Assembly: GCA_002700095.1 (NCBI GenBank)
Contig: PACL01000059.1
Span: 62,001 to 126,000, forward strand
Source: Fulvimarina sp.
GTDB taxonomy: Bacteria; Pseudomonadota; Alphaproteobacteria; Rhizobiales; Rhizobiaceae
DNA length: 64,000 bases
Reading direction: 5' to 3'
The translations under genes and the position numbers were made by a program. This document shows positions 53,005-62,077 of this stretch, in pieces. Numbering within the stretch: the stretch's first letter is position 1; every line of letters starts with the position of its first letter. Under the pieces are notes generated by a model that made no database searches, was not told where the DNA came from, and saw nothing but the letters and a program-made list of their open reading frames with translations.

Positions 53005-54156
53005 TCAGCGAACCACCGTCAGGTCGAGGGAGAGGCGCGATAAGGGCTCCGGCTCTGTCTCGGTGGTGAGATAGGTGCGGCCGAGGGTCATCGCGGTTCC
53101 GGTGTCGGAATCCATGATGATCATATGGGCGAACAGCGTCATGTTCGGCTGGATGACGGCCTGGTTGCCGACATGGAACATCGGCATGTCCATCCAGGAG
53201 GGGGCATAGCGTGCGCCGAGCGAATAGCCGCAGGCGCTCAGACGGTGGCGCACCAGCTCGTGCTCCTCCATCACCGCCGCATGGGCGTCGAAGACGTCGC
53301 CGAAGGAATGCTCCGGCCGCATCACCGCCTCGACGGCGCTGAGCGCCTCGCGGGCGGCGGCATGGAGCTCGAGATGCCGGTCGGTCGGCTCGCCGAGGAT
53401 GACGGTGCGCATCAGGGCGGCGTGATACTGCGCCTTGACGCCGGCCCATTCGAGGGTGAGCTGGTCGCTGGCGTCGAGCCTGCGCCGGCCCGACTTGTAG
53501 CGGCAGAGGAGCGCATCGCGCCCGGAACCGACGATGAAGGGATTGGCCGGATAGTCGCCGCCCCGCTTCAGGACATGGCCCTGCATCGCGGCGAGAATCT
53601 CCGCCTCGTCGGCGCCCGGCACGATCAGCGGCTGCGCCGCCTCGAAGGCCTCGTCGGCGAGCAGCGCCGCCTCGCGCACATAGGCGATCTCCGCCTCGCT
53701 CTTGACCGCCCGCAGCATCGGAACGAGGTCGGAGGCGTCCTTCAGCGTCGCGAAGGAGCCGAGCCGCTCGTTGACGCCGAGGCCGGCCTGGCCGGTCAGC
53801 CCGTGGGTCAGCCACTCGACGCCGATCCTGGCGCCGAGGAGGTCCATGTCGCCGAGGAGGTTGCGCAGCTCGATGACCGGATCGGCATTGCCGCGGTCGC
53901 GCCAGATGACGATCGCCTCGAGGATCGAGGTGTGACGCGCCTGCCTGAGATCCGCCGAGCGGGTGAGCAGCTGCATCTCGCCGTCGGATTTCAGCACCAG
54001 GCACTGGAAGAAGCAGAAGCCGAAGGAATCGTAGCCGGTGAGCCAGTACATCGATTCCTGCGCGAACAGCAGCATGGCGTCGAGCTTGCGGTTCGCCATC
54101 TCGTCGAGGAGGCGCGCGCGGCGCGCATCGAATTCGTCGCGTTCGAAGTGAATCAT
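53005..54156 (-). CDS. M24-family peptidase/creatinase-like protein
   Basis: The 383-aa product has an N-terminal creatinase-type domain (residues 1-135, with MIHFERDEFDARRARLLDEM and ESMYWLTGYDSFGF) and a C-terminal pita-bread domain of M24 metallopeptidases, with GYSLGARYAPSWMD near residue 315. Metal ligands are not clearly in place: the usual Asp-Asp is replaced around LTLEWAGVKAQYHA. It may be a creatinase-type enzyme or an Xaa-Pro peptidase with altered activity. It follows pgeF by 5 bases in the same operon. Confidence 0.78.
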   Translation of the reverse strand: MIHFERDEFDARRARLLDEMANRKLDAMLLFAQESMYWLTGYDSFGFCFFQCLVLKSDGEMQLLTRSADLRQARHTSILEAIVIWRDRGNADPVIELRNLLGDMDLLGARIGVEWLTHGLTGQAGLGVNERLGSFATLKDASDLVPMLRAVKSEAEIAYVREAALLADEAFEAAQPLIVPGADEAEILAAMQGHVLKRGGDYPANPFIVGSGRDALLCRYKSGRRRLDASDQLTLEWAGVKAQYHAALMRTVILGEPTDRHLELHAAAREALSAVEAVMRPEHSFGDVFDAHAAVMEEHELVRHRLSACGYSLGARYAPSWMDMPMFHVGNQAVIQPNMTLFAHMIIMDSDTGTAMTLGRTYLTTETEPEPLSRLSLDLTVVR

Positions 54157-54161
54157 GGTGA

Positions 54162-54965
54162 TCAATCCCGCAGGGCGATCGCCGCGAGCTGCCGGCCGTA
54201 GTCGGGCTCGCCGCGATGGGTGGTGCGGCGGAAGGAGAAGAAGCTGTCCGGCTCGCCATAGGTGCAACGCCCGACAAAGCCGGCCGAGACGCCGGCCTTA
54301 GAGAGCACCGCGACGATGAAGCCGGGAAGGTCGAACTGCCGCTTGTCCGGACCGTTCCCCGGCTTGAAGAAGCGCTCGCGCGCGGCGTCGCCGTCGAGGA
54401 AGGCGGCCATCATGTCGAGGCCGACCTCGTAGTTCGGCTGGGTGATCGTCGGACCGAGGATCGCGGTGATCGAGTGGCGTTCGGCGCCGGCCGTCTCCAT
54501 CGCCGCGATGGTGGCCTCGAGGACGCCGCCGAGCGCCCCGCGCCAGCCGGCATGGGCGGCGCCGACGACGCGGTTCCTCGGGTCGCTGAACAGCACCGGG
54601 CCGCAGTCGGCGGTGACCACGCCGATCGCAAGGCCGGGCGTCGTCGTGACGATGCCGTCGACCTTCGGCCGCTCGCCGGAAAACGGCGCATCGACGACGA
54701 TCGCCGCACCGGAATGGACCTGCCAGGGGGTTGCGAGCCGGTCGGGCGAAACGCCCAGCGCTGCCATGGCGAGGGTGCGGTTGCCATGGACGCTGGCCGG
54801 CTCGTCCTTCGAGCCGATGCCGGCGTTGAGGCCGTCATAGAGCCCGGTGGAGACGCCGCCACGCCGGCCGAAGAAGCCATGGGCGATGCCGTCGTCCGAC
54901 AGTTCCGGCGCACGGATCACGTCCTCGTCCCTCAGCGGCTCGGCGTCGATCATGGGGTTCGCCAT
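54162..54965 (-). CDS. pgeF: Peptidoglycan editing factor PgeF (YfiH/laccase-domain family)
   Basis: The 267-aa product (from the ATG at 54965, MANPMIDAEPL) has HGFFGRRGGVSTGLYDGLN at its start and the metal-site motifs HSG, VVTADCGPVLFSD and AAHAGWRGALGG of the polyphenol-oxidase/laccase-domain family. PgeF removes misincorporated L-Ser from cell-wall precursors in E. coli. An upstream in-frame start at 54992 overlaps the midA-like stop at 54999. Part of the lgt-midA-pgeF-peptidase operon. Confidence 0.92.
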   Translation of the reverse strand: MANPMIDAEPLRDEDVIRAPELSDDGIAHGFFGRRGGVSTGLYDGLNAGIGSKDEPASVHGNRTLAMAALGVSPDRLATPWQVHSGAAIVVDAPFSGERPKVDGIVTTTPGLAIGVVTADCGPVLFSDPRNRVVGAAHAGWRGALGGVLEATIAAMETAGAERHSITAILGPTITQPNYEVGLDMMAAFLDGDAARERFFKPGNGPDKRQFDLPGFIVAVLSKAGVSAGFVGRCTYGEPDSFFSFRRTTHRGEPDYGRQLAAIALRD

Positions 54966-54998
54966 GGGGGCGGATGGTGGTCGAGGCGACATGGGAAG

Positions 54999-56102
54999 TC
55001 AATCCGGCTGGGTGGACGCGAAAGGTGGCAGGTCAAGCCGCTGGCTGGCGACAGCGAGCACCTTGAACAGCGCCCCCATCTGGCCCGGGCCGGAGCCGGC
55101 GAGGCGGGCGACGGCGACCTCGATCCGGCGCCGGCCGGCCGCGTCCATGGGGGCACCGAGGACGCCGGCCCGCTCCAGGAGCCCGAGGCCGAGCAGAAAT
55201 TCGCCCTGGGTCGCGAGCGGCGCCACAGCGAGCCGTCGCGAGGCGCAGATGTGGCCGAGCCGGCCGAAGTCCACATGGCTGGTGAGGTCGGCCTCCCCCG
55301 GCCGGTCAAGCGGGGCGGCATAGGCGTGGTCCCGGATCGCCTGCAGCGTGTCGCCGAAGGCGGTCTCGCCATGGCCGTAGTCGACGAGGAGGGCCGCGCC
55401 GCCCTCCGCCGCCAGCCGCTCGGCGAGGCGGACGGCGAGGGTGTCACGCTCCGGCGAGACTTCGAGGACGGCGCCGGCGGCCGGCGGATGCGGCAGGAGG
55501 GCGGCCGGCGGCTGCTGGGCAAGGGGCTCGCACAGGACGAATTCCAGCTGGCCGGCCTCGGAAAGCCCGACGCAGCGCTCGCGGAACGCCTCGCCGTCGA
55601 AGACGAACTGGCGGATGGCCAGCGCGTCGAAGAGTTCGTTGGCGACAACGATCGCCGGCCCGGGGGAAACCTCTCCGAGTGTATGGTGGCGCCGGATCGG
55701 CAGGTCGAGGGGCGCGAGCGTCTCGGCCTGGATCGCCGCGAGGGTCTCGCTGGTCTCGACGAGATGGATGCTGGCGGCGCCGAGGCAGGCGGGGGCGGCT
55801 CGTCGCAAGGTGCGCAGCATGTCGGCCATCAGCGTGCCGCGGCCGGGGCCGATCTCGACGAGGCGGAACGGCCGGGGCCGGCCGAGCCCGTCCCAGGCAG
55901 CGGCGACCCACGCGCCGATCAGCTCGCCGAACATCTGGCTGACCTCCGGCGCGGTGACGAAGTCGCCGGCTCGGCCGAAGGGATTCTTCGTCGCGTAGTA
56001 GCCGGCCCTCGCGTCGAACAGCGACAGGTTCCAGAACCGGTCGATGCCGATCGGCCCGCCGGTGCGGATGATTTCCGCGATCCTGGTGCCGAGATCGTTC
56101 AA
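54999..56102 (-). CDS. MidA/NDUFAF7-family SAM-dependent methyltransferase
   Basis: The 367-aa product starts at a TTG (56102) that overlaps the lgt stop in TTGA. It opens LGTRIAEIIRTGGPIGIDRF and has YYATKNPFGRAGDFVTAPEV, FGELIGAWVAAAW, LVEIGPGRGTLMADMLR (motif I), and VVANELFDALAIRQFV, all hallmarks of the DUF185/MidA family. The human homologue methylates an Arg of complex I subunit NDUFS2; a similar role for bacterial complex I is plausible. It is the second gene of the operon after lgt. Confidence 0.9.
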   Translation of the reverse strand: MNDLGTRIAEIIRTGGPIGIDRFWNLSLFDARAGYYATKNPFGRAGDFVTAPEVSQMFGELIGAWVAAAWDGLGRPRPFRLVEIGPGRGTLMADMLRTLRRAAPACLGAASIHLVETSETLAAIQAETLAPLDLPIRRHHTLGEVSPGPAIVVANELFDALAIRQFVFDGEAFRERCVGLSEAGQLEFVLCEPLAQQPPAALLPHPPAAGAVLEVSPERDTLAVRLAERLAAEGGAALLVDYGHGETAFGDTLQAIRDHAYAAPLDRPGEADLTSHVDFGRLGHICASRRLAVAPLATQGEFLLGLGLLERAGVLGAPMDAAGRRRIEVAVARLAGSGPGQMGALFKVLAVASQRLDLPPFASTQPD

Positions 56103-56989
56103 GGGCGGGTCGAATCCCTGTTGCCGGCGACGGCCTCCTCGGGGATGCGCGGCTCGTAGGTCACCGGCTTCGCGGTCACGATCGCCCAGATCCCGACCAG
56201 CAGCATCGGCAGGGACAGGATGATGCCCATCGTCAGCCAGCCGCCATAGAGATAGCCGAGCTGGGCGTCGGGAATGCGCCAGAAGGCTTCGACGAGGATG
56301 CGGGCGACGCCGTAGAAGAAGATGAACAGCCCGGCCGTCAGCCGCGGCCGGTGCAGCGACCGGAAGGCATGGGTAGCGATCCTGAGGATGATCCACAGGA
56401 GCACGCCTTCGAGCGCGGCCTCGTAGAGCTGGCTCGGATGGCGCGGCTCGGGGCCGCCGGTCGGAAACACCATCGCCCAGGGCACGGTGGACGGCGAGCC
56501 CCAGAGTTCGCTGTTGATGAAGTTGGCGAGGCGCCCGAAGAGCAGGCCGAAGGGCACCGAGGCGGCGACGACGTCGATCAGGCTGTAGAACGGCACCTTG
56601 TAGTGCCGGCAGAACAGGACCAGCGCCAGCGTGACGCCGACGAGGCCGCCATGGAACGCCATGCCGCCGTCCCAGACGGAGAAGACGGTGAGCGGATCGG
56701 CCAGATACTGCATCGGATCGTAGAAGATGACGTAGCCGAGCCGGCCGCCGAGGACGATGCCGAGGACGAGATAGAGGATCATGTCGTCGATCTGCAGCTT
56801 GGTGATCGGCGAGACGCCGTTCGGCCAGAGCTTCGCATTGCCGACGAGATAGCGCCCGTAGAGCCAGCCGCAGAGGATGCCGGCGACATAGGCGAGGCCG
56901 TACCAGTGCAGCTTGATCGGTCCGATCTCGAGAAACACCGGATCGATGTTCGGATAGGCCAGCACGCCGAAGGTCTGAAGGGAGAGCAT
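56099..56989 (-). CDS. lgt: Prolipoprotein diacylglyceryl transferase
   Basis: The 296-aa membrane protein has seven helices and the Lgt signature GGRLGYVIFYDP (about residues 80-91), plus GRLANFINSELWG and the C-terminal GLFIFFYGVARILVEAFWRIPDAQLG. Lgt adds diacylglycerol to the lipobox Cys, the first step in maturing the several lipoproteins in this window. The ATG at 56989 (MLSLQTFGVLAYPNIDP) is chosen; the frame is open upstream. The stop overlaps the next gene's TTG by four bases. Confidence 0.95.
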   Translation of the reverse strand: MLSLQTFGVLAYPNIDPVFLEIGPIKLHWYGLAYVAGILCGWLYGRYLVGNAKLWPNGVSPITKLQIDDMILYLVLGIVLGGRLGYVIFYDPMQYLADPLTVFSVWDGGMAFHGGLVGVTLALVLFCRHYKVPFYSLIDVVAASVPFGLLFGRLANFINSELWGSPSTVPWAMVFPTGGPEPRHPSQLYEAALEGVLLWIILRIATHAFRSLHRPRLTAGLFIFFYGVARILVEAFWRIPDAQLGYLYGGWLTMGIILSLPMLLVGIWAIVTAKPVTYEPRIPEEAVAGNRDSTRP

Positions 56990-57270
56990 GGTCGAAGCTG
57001 GCCTCGTCGTCCGTTGCGGTTGGGCGCGGCGGCCACCGAAACGAACGGCGCTGCGCGACGCCCTCATAGGCCGAAGCGGCGACGCTTTGAAGACCGCCGG
57101 CGGTCCGGCGCGGCCAAATGCCGTCCGACCGGCCGGCGCGCGAGGCACGGCCGGGGGAAAGGACGGGGTTCTGGAGCTGCCCCAAGCGGGCAGATAAGGC
57201 GGCGCCACTATTGTCTCAGGGACGGCGCGCCTCTACCTGCGGTGAAACCTTGCAAACCCCGGAGACGACG

Positions 57271-57540
57271 ATGCCGAACCGAGCCCCCAACCGCCTTCTC
57301 GACGAGTTCGCCCGCGTGATGACCGATGCGGCCGGCACAGCCCAGGGCGTGCGCCGCGAGGTGGAGACGCTGTTTCGCACCCAGGGCGAGCGCCTGCTCA
57401 ACCAGATGGATCTCGTCCAGCGCGAGGAGTTCGAGGCGGTGCGCGAGATGGCGATGAAGGCGCGGATGGAGAACGAGGCGCTGAAGAAGCGGCTCGCCGA
57501 CATCGAGGCGAAACTCGCCGGCGGTGGCGAAGGCGTCTGA
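57271..57540 (+). CDS. ubiK: Ubiquinone biosynthesis accessory factor UbiK (BMFP family)
   Basis: The 89-aa product is an N-terminal amphipathic helix (NRLLDEFARVMTDAAGTAQG) followed by a C-terminal coiled coil (about residues 45-82, LVQREEFEAVREMAMKARME), the layout of the UbiK/BMFP family. UbiK helps UbiJ/COQ9-type proteins in ubiquinone synthesis under oxygen. It diverges from the lgt operon with a 281-base gap. The frame is open to 57118, but the ATG at 57271 fits the family length. Confidence 0.88.
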   Translation: MPNRAPNRLLDEFARVMTDAAGTAQGVRREVETLFRTQGERLLNQMDLVQREEFEAVREMAMKARMENEALKKRLADIEAKLAGGGEGV

Positions 57541-57549
57541 TCGGGACTG

Positions 57550-57571
57550 CCGGCAGACGACGCTCTGCCGG
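57550..57571 (+). terminator. Hairpin after ubiK
   Basis: CCGGCAGA (57550-57557) and TCTGCCGG (57564-57571) form a perfect 8-bp stem with a 6-base loop, 10 bases after the ubiK stop. The following TTCCC is only weakly T-rich. Confidence 0.6.
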
Positions 57572-57658
57572 TTCCCTTCGGGGTTGGTCAGCCTTGCGAA
57601 GAAAATTCCGCTGGGCTCGCCGTGACATGGGAGCGTCGGTTTCAGCGGCTTCCGGCGC

Positions 57659-57851
57659 TTATCCACAGGCTATCGACAGGCTCGGCGGCGGCGTGCCGAG
57701 GCATCCCGATTCCGAAAGCCGTGGCCGCAGAGTCGCTTAAGTTCCGGACCTGCGCCGATTCCGGCGCCGCAAAACCCATCAACATGAAAAAACGGTTAAC
57801 GCCCTTAGCGTGAAGACTCCCCGTCTGTATGCTGATTCTCAAGGGTGATTC
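57659..57851. promoter_or_regulatory. DnaA box and cluster of six GANTC sites upstream of the YbjN-like gene
   Basis: TTATCCACA at 57659-57667 is an exact DnaA 9-mer. Within the next 184 bases are six CcrM sites: GATTC at 57708, GAGTC at 57730, GATTC at 57757, GACTC at 57815, GATTC at 57834 and GATTC at 57847. The span from 57780 includes AT-rich TGAAAAAACGGTTAACG. This gap (57541-57944) has no supported gene. It looks like a cell-cycle-responsive promoter region, possibly with DnaA and GcrA/CcrM input. Confidence 0.6.
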
Positions 57852-57944
57852 GTCGGCGGCGGCGAATGGATGACCCTGCGGGTGGCTGCCGCGGCGGGCG
57901 GCTGCCCGCCCATTCAGCTTCCGAGCATCTTACGGGGAATCAGC

Positions 57945-58445
57945 ATGCAATTCGACGAAATGGCCGTCATGCGACAGTCGAATCCTGTCGACGTGATCGA
58001 GTGGGTGGCGACGTCGCGGGAATGGGCGTTCGAGCGCTCCTGCGAGGACGAACTGGCGGTGGCGGTGGCCGGCGTCTGGACCGATTATTCGGTGTCCTTC
58101 TCCTGGATCGACGACATGGAGGCGCTGCATCTCGCCTGCGCCTTCGACCTGAAGGTCCCGCCCCACCGGCAGGACGAGATCCAGCGGCTCTTGGCGCGGA
58201 TCAACGAGAAGCTGGTGGTCGGTCACTTCGACCTGTGGCGCAAGGAAGGCGCGGTGATGTTCCGCCACTCCCTGCTGCTGTCGAACGGCCTCGACGCCAC
58301 CAGCGGCCAGGCCGAGCGCATGCTCGCCATGGCGCTGGAAAGCTGCGAGCGCTTCTACCAGGCGTTCCAGTTCGTCATCTGGGCCGACAAGTCGGCCGAG
58401 GACGCGCTGGCGGCGACGATGTTCGAGACCGTCGGCGAGGCCTGA
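57945..58445 (+). CDS. YbjN domain protein
   Basis: The 166-aa product begins MQFDEMAVMRQSNPVDVIEW and has the YbjN/type III chaperone-like fold: ELAVAVAGVWTDYSVSFSWIDDMEALHLACAFDLKVP as alternating beta strands, and LARINEKLVVGHFDLWRKEG then MFRHSLLL. Members of this family affect motility and stress phenotypes when altered in enterobacteria; the molecular role is unknown. The ATG at 57945 is chosen on family length. It lies downstream of the DnaA/GANTC region. Confidence 0.85.
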   Translation: MQFDEMAVMRQSNPVDVIEWVATSREWAFERSCEDELAVAVAGVWTDYSVSFSWIDDMEALHLACAFDLKVPPHRQDEIQRLLARINEKLVVGHFDLWRKEGAVMFRHSLLLSNGLDATSGQAERMLAMALESCERFYQAFQFVIWADKSAEDALAATMFETVGEA

Positions 58446-58511
58446 TCGCGGCGCAAAAGCCGACGCATGAGCCACGTGTGAGTTGAGGCGCATGATCCCG
58501 GCGGCCCGGGC

Positions 58512-58529
58512 GGCGGCCGCGAGGCCGCC
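58512..58529 (+). terminator. Hairpin between the YbjN-like gene and proC
   Basis: GGCGGCC (58512-58518) and GGCCGCC (58523-58529) around a GCGA tetraloop. It lies 67 bases after the YbjN stop and 135 before proC. No T-run, so its role as terminator is unproven. Confidence 0.5.
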
Positions 58530-58664
58530 CCGGCAAGCCCCGGCGGCGACGGGGCCTTGCGGCTGGCGATGGTCTCTCGCGTCTGGACCCGGGCGATGCC
58601 TCCGGTCTAGGGATGTCCCGGAAAGGGCGAGAGCGATCGCCCGGAGCTTCCGGAGGCAGACACC

Positions 58665-59471
58665 ATGATCGACGCGCGCATTCTCCTTCTCGGCGGCGGC
58701 AACATGGGCTCCGCCCTCCTCGGCGGCTGGCTGGACAAGGGACTGGCGGCCGAGAAGGTCACGGTGGTCGACCCGGCCGTCGGGCCGGCGCTGCAGCTGC
58801 TGATCGACAAGGGCGTCACCCATCGCACCGCGGTGCCCGAGGGCGACTTCGACATCGTCCTCCTCGCCGTCAAGCCGCAGATGATGACCGCCGCCGTGCC
58901 GCCGCTGAAGGCGGCGATGCGGCCGGAGACCTTGGTCGTCTCGATCGCGGCCGGAACCACCATCGCGGCGATCGAAGCCCTGCTCGGGCCGCATCCGGTG
59001 GTGCGCGCCATGCCCAACACCCCGGCGCTGATTGGCCGGGGCGTCACCGGCGCCTATGGCAACGCGCGCTGCGGCGAAACGGACCGGGTTGCGGCGACGG
59101 CGCTGCTCCAGGCGAGCGGGCCGGTGGAATGGGTCGGCGAGGAGCGGCTGATCGACGCCGTCACCGCCGTGTCCGGCAGCGGCCCGGCCTATGTGTTCCA
59201 CCTCGCCGAATGCATGGCGAAGGCGGGAGAGGCTCTCGGCCTGGCCCCCGATCTCGCCATGCGCCTCGCCCGCCACACGGTGGCGGGGGCGGGCGAACTG
59301 ATGATCCGCTCGGCCGACGCGCCGGCGCAGCTGCGCAAGAACGTCACCTCGCCCAACGGCACCACCCAGGCGGCGCTGGAAGTGCTGATGGACGACGAGC
59401 GGCTGGCGCGGCTGATGGAAGAGGCGATGCGCGCCGCCCGCGACCGGGCCGAGGAACTCTCGAGGGGATGA
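58665..59471 (+). CDS. proC: Pyrroline-5-carboxylate reductase
   Basis: The 268-aa product has a Rossmann start [20 protein letters not shown] and the family motif [17 protein letters not shown] (about residues 168-185), then the C-terminal helical dimer domain with [13 protein letters not shown] and [14 protein letters not shown], the P5CR signature. It reduces P5C to proline with NAD(P)H in the cytosol. The ATG at 58665 (GGAGGC upstream) is chosen. CsaA-like protein follows 101 bases later. Confidence 0.95.
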   Translation: MIDARILLLGGGNMGSALLGGWLDKGLAAEKVTVVDPAVGPALQLLIDKGVTHRTAVPEGDFDIVLLAVKPQMMTAAVPPLKAAMRPETLVVSIAAGTTIAAIEALLGPHPVVRAMPNTPALIGRGVTGAYGNARCGETDRVAATALLQASGPVEWVGEERLIDAVTAVSGSGPAYVFHLAECMAKAGEALGLAPDLAMRLARHTVAGAGELMIRSADAPAQLRKNVTSPNGTTQAALEVLMDDERLARLMEEAMRAARDRAEELSRG

Positions 59472-59572
59472 GCGGCGATCGGTGCCGGCCGGACGGCTTG
59501 CGGCAAGCGCCAAACCTGCCGCAGTCTCAGCCGGACGTGCAAATACCGCCAGATGCGAAAGAGGGACCAGAC

Positions 59573-59926
59573 ATGACCAGCGAACGCGCGCCGGACATTT
59601 CCTATGACGACTTCCTGAAGGTCGACATCCGCGTCGGCACCATCGTCGAGGCGGCGCCGTTTCCGGAGGCGAGAAAGCCGGCGATCAAGCTGATGATCGA
59701 TTTCGGCGGCGAGATCGGGGTGAAGAAATCCTCCGCCCAGATCACCGTCCATTATACGCCGGAGGATCTGGTCGGCCGGCAGGTGATCGCCGTCGTCAAC
59801 TTCCCGCCGCGCCAGATCGGCCCGATGCGCTCGGAGGTCCTGACCCTCGGGGTTCCGGACGAGACCGGCGAGGTGGTGCTGCTCGCGCCGGGCCACGGGG
59901 TGCCGAACGGCGGCCGCATGTTCTGA
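59573..59926 (+). CDS. csaA: tRNA-binding domain protein, CsaA type
   Basis: The 117-aa product is a single tRNA-binding OB domain: [56 protein letters not shown], and [18 protein letters not shown], ending [17 protein letters not shown]. This is the CsaA/TRBP111 family, thought to bind tRNA and, in Bacillus, to assist protein export. GAGGG precedes the ATG at 59573. It is convergent with lolA. Confidence 0.9.
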   Translation: MTSERAPDISYDDFLKVDIRVGTIVEAAPFPEARKPAIKLMIDFGGEIGVKKSSAQITVHYTPEDLVGRQVIAVVNFPPRQIGPMRSEVLTLGVPDETGEVVLLAPGHGVPNGGRMF

Positions 59927-59950
59927 CGGCCGCCGGAGCAGGCAGCCGCC

Positions 59951-60598
59951 TCAGCGGTTGCCGGTCTGGCCCTGCTCGATCGCCGTATAGGGGATCTTGA
60001 AGGCGGAATCCTGGATGTTGCCGCCTTCCTGGACGTTGTAGATCATCACCGTGGTCTCCTTCCCCTGCTTGTCGCGGATGGTCCACTGCTTCAGGTCGGA
60101 GGACTTCGGGTCGAACATCATGGTGATGCGCGAATTGCCGAAGACCGAGCTGTCGCCCATGACGATCGTCGTCAGGTCAGGATCTTCCTTGATGCTCTGG
60201 ATGTTGGCGTTGGACAGGTTGATCCGGCGGTCGAGCAGCAGCTTCATCGGCGTCTGGGAGAGCGGATAGGTGTCCCAGGTGTTGAGCTTCTTGTTGTTGA
60301 TGGCGACGTTGGAGCCGTCGGCGATCACCCGCAGCGGCGAGTTCGTATAGTCGAAGCGGACCTTGCCGGGCCGCTCGATGTAGAACTTGCCCTCCGACTG
60401 GCGGCCGTTGGAATCGAACTGGACGAAATCGCCATGCATCGAGGGGATCGCGGCGAAATGGTCGGCGATCTTCTGGGCGGCGGCGCTAGCCTGGGCATGG
60501 GCGCCGGAAACGGCGGCGGGCAGCAGGAGGGCGGCGGTCGCCCCGGCGAGCAGGGCGCGGCGGCCCGCGCTGCGGATGAAGGTCATGATCTTGGCCAT
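59951..60598 (-). CDS. lolA: Outer-membrane lipoprotein carrier LolA-like protein
   Basis: The 215-aa product has a signal peptide (cleaved after AHA-Q) and the LolA-type pattern: KIADHFAAIPSMHGDFVQFD, GKFYIERPGKVRFDY, and VFGNSRITMMFDPKSSDLKQWTI. LolA carries lipoproteins across the periplasm to LolB. In many alphaproteobacteria it is linked to ftsK, which is not seen here; the upstream neighbour is metC. The ATG at 60598 is chosen. The upstream 253 bases hold no gene. Confidence 0.88.
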   Translation of the reverse strand: MAKIMTFIRSAGRRALLAGATAALLLPAAVSGAHAQASAAAQKIADHFAAIPSMHGDFVQFDSNGRQSEGKFYIERPGKVRFDYTNSPLRVIADGSNVAINNKKLNTWDTYPLSQTPMKLLLDRRINLSNANIQSIKEDPDLTTIVMGDSSVFGNSRITMMFDPKSSDLKQWTIRDKQGKETTVMIYNVQEGGNIQDSAFKIPYTAIEQGQTGNR

Positions 60599-60851
60599 CT
60601 GGATGCGGCTTCCTCTCGTTCATGCGCCTTGCGGCGTCGCGCCGACCGGCCGGTCGCATCTCAGCGCCGGTCCGCCTTGGTCGGGGCCGGTCATCGCCCG
60701 GACCCTCGCGCATTCGTTTCGAGCTTATCTCGGTAAAATTTCCTGTAGCTGCAATAGGGCCTAACCATGACGTGAAGCCGCCGTCTGCGGAGCAAGTTCG
60801 CTTGGCCGCGCAACGTCATGGGGAGCGGCCGGCGGGCCGATAGGCCCAGCT

Positions 60852-62033
60852 TCAGCCGACCTCGCGCGCCGCCGCGAAGCCGCGTTCGAGGTCCGCCTTC
60901 AGGTCGGCGACGTCCTCGAGCCCGACCTGCAGCCGGATGAAGGTGCCATCCGCCGGTCCCGTCGCGATCGTCCGGTCGGAGAGGTCGACAGCGACGGCGA
61001 GGCTCTCGTGGCCGCCCCAGGAATAGCCGAGGCCGATGAGGTCCAGCGCGTCGAGGAAGGCCGCGGTGCGCCGGAAGGAGCCTGGCAGGAGGAACGAGAA
61101 CAGCCCGGAGGAGCCGGTGAACTGCCGCTCGTAGAGCGCCCGGTCGAAGAAGGACGGCAGTGCCGGATGGCGTACCTCGGCGACCTCCTCGCGGGCCTCC
61201 AGCCACGTCGCCAGCTCCAGCGCCGAGGCCTGGTGGCGCTCCAGCCGGATCCCCATCGTCTTCAGGCCGCGAATGACGAGGTAGGTGTCGTCGGGGGCGG
61301 CGTTGACGCCGATCTGCAGCTGGGTCTCGCGCAGCTGCTTGAAGGTCGCCTTCGTGGCGGACACCGATCCCATCATCACGTCGGAATGACCGCCGGGATA
61401 TTTCGTCAGGGCGTGGATCGAGAGGTCGACGCCGTGTTCGAGGGGGCGGAAATACAGGGGCGTCGCCCAGGTGTTGTCGAGCATGGTGACGGCACCGCCG
61501 GCACGGGCCGCCTCGCAGACCGCCTTCACGTCCATCATCTCGAATGTGTTGGAGCCCGGCGCCTCGAGGAACACCACCTTGGTGTTCGGCTTCATCAGGT
61601 CGGCGATGGCGGCGCCGACATGCGGATCGAAATACTCGATCTCGACGCCCATGCGGGCGAGGGTGCCGTTGGCAAACTGGCGGGTCGGCGAATAGACCGA
61701 ATCGACGATCAGGCAGTGATCGCCGGCACCGAGGAAGGCAAAGAGGGGAATCGAGATCGCCGCGAGGCCGGACGGCACGAGAATCGTGCCATGGGCGTTT
61801 TCGAGCTCGCTCAACGCGTCTTCCAGCACGCTCGTCGTGGGGGTGCCGCGTAGTCCATAAGTATAAGGCAGCGACTTGCGGTTCTTCATCGCATCGGTTG
61901 ATTCGAACAGCACCGTCGAGGCGTGAATCACCGGCGGATTGACGAATCCATGCATCGACCGGGGATCGTAGGGCCCATGCGCGAGAAGGGTGTTGGGGCC
62001 GGTCTGCCGGGATTTTGAGCGATCCGTGGTCAA
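60852..62033 (-). CDS. metC: Cystathionine beta-lyase (MetC)
   Basis: The 393-aa PLP enzyme has YTYGLRGTPTTSVLEDALSE near residue 57, GLAAISIPLFAFLGAGDH, and the PLP-lysine region SIHALTKYPGGHSDVMMGSV. It cleaves cystathionine to homocysteine, ammonia and pyruvate. The first codon is a TTG at 62033 (MTTDRSKSRQTG); an ATG just upstream opens only a five-codon frame (ATGAGGACGAACAGT-TGA) whose AGGACG may be the ribosome site. It diverges from aapJ across a 218-base gap. Confidence 0.92.
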   Translation of the reverse strand: MTTDRSKSRQTGPNTLLAHGPYDPRSMHGFVNPPVIHASTVLFESTDAMKNRKSLPYTYGLRGTPTTSVLEDALSELENAHGTILVPSGLAAISIPLFAFLGAGDHCLIVDSVYSPTRQFANGTLARMGVEIEYFDPHVGAAIADLMKPNTKVVFLEAPGSNTFEMMDVKAVCEAARAGGAVTMLDNTWATPLYFRPLEHGVDLSIHALTKYPGGHSDVMMGSVSATKATFKQLRETQLQIGVNAAPDDTYLVIRGLKTMGIRLERHQASALELATWLEAREEVAEVRHPALPSFFDRALYERQFTGSSGLFSFLLPGSFRRTAAFLDALDLIGLGYSWGGHESLAVAVDLSDRTIATGPADGTFIRLQVGLEDVADLKADLERGFAAAREVG

Positions 62034-62077
62034 CTGTTCGTCCTCATGGCTACTTTGTCTGCAGAGTTTAGTTTTTC

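Noticed and set aside
57797-57809. TTAACGCCCTTAG as a CtrA site near the GANTC cluster
   Set aside because: Spacing is five bases and the second half is TTAG, so it does not match TTAA-N7-TTAA.
62031-62047. Five-codon frame (ATGAGGACGAACAGT) before metC as a leader peptide
   Set aside because: It contains no regulatory amino-acid run and its AGGACG simply fits as the ribosome site of the TTG start.
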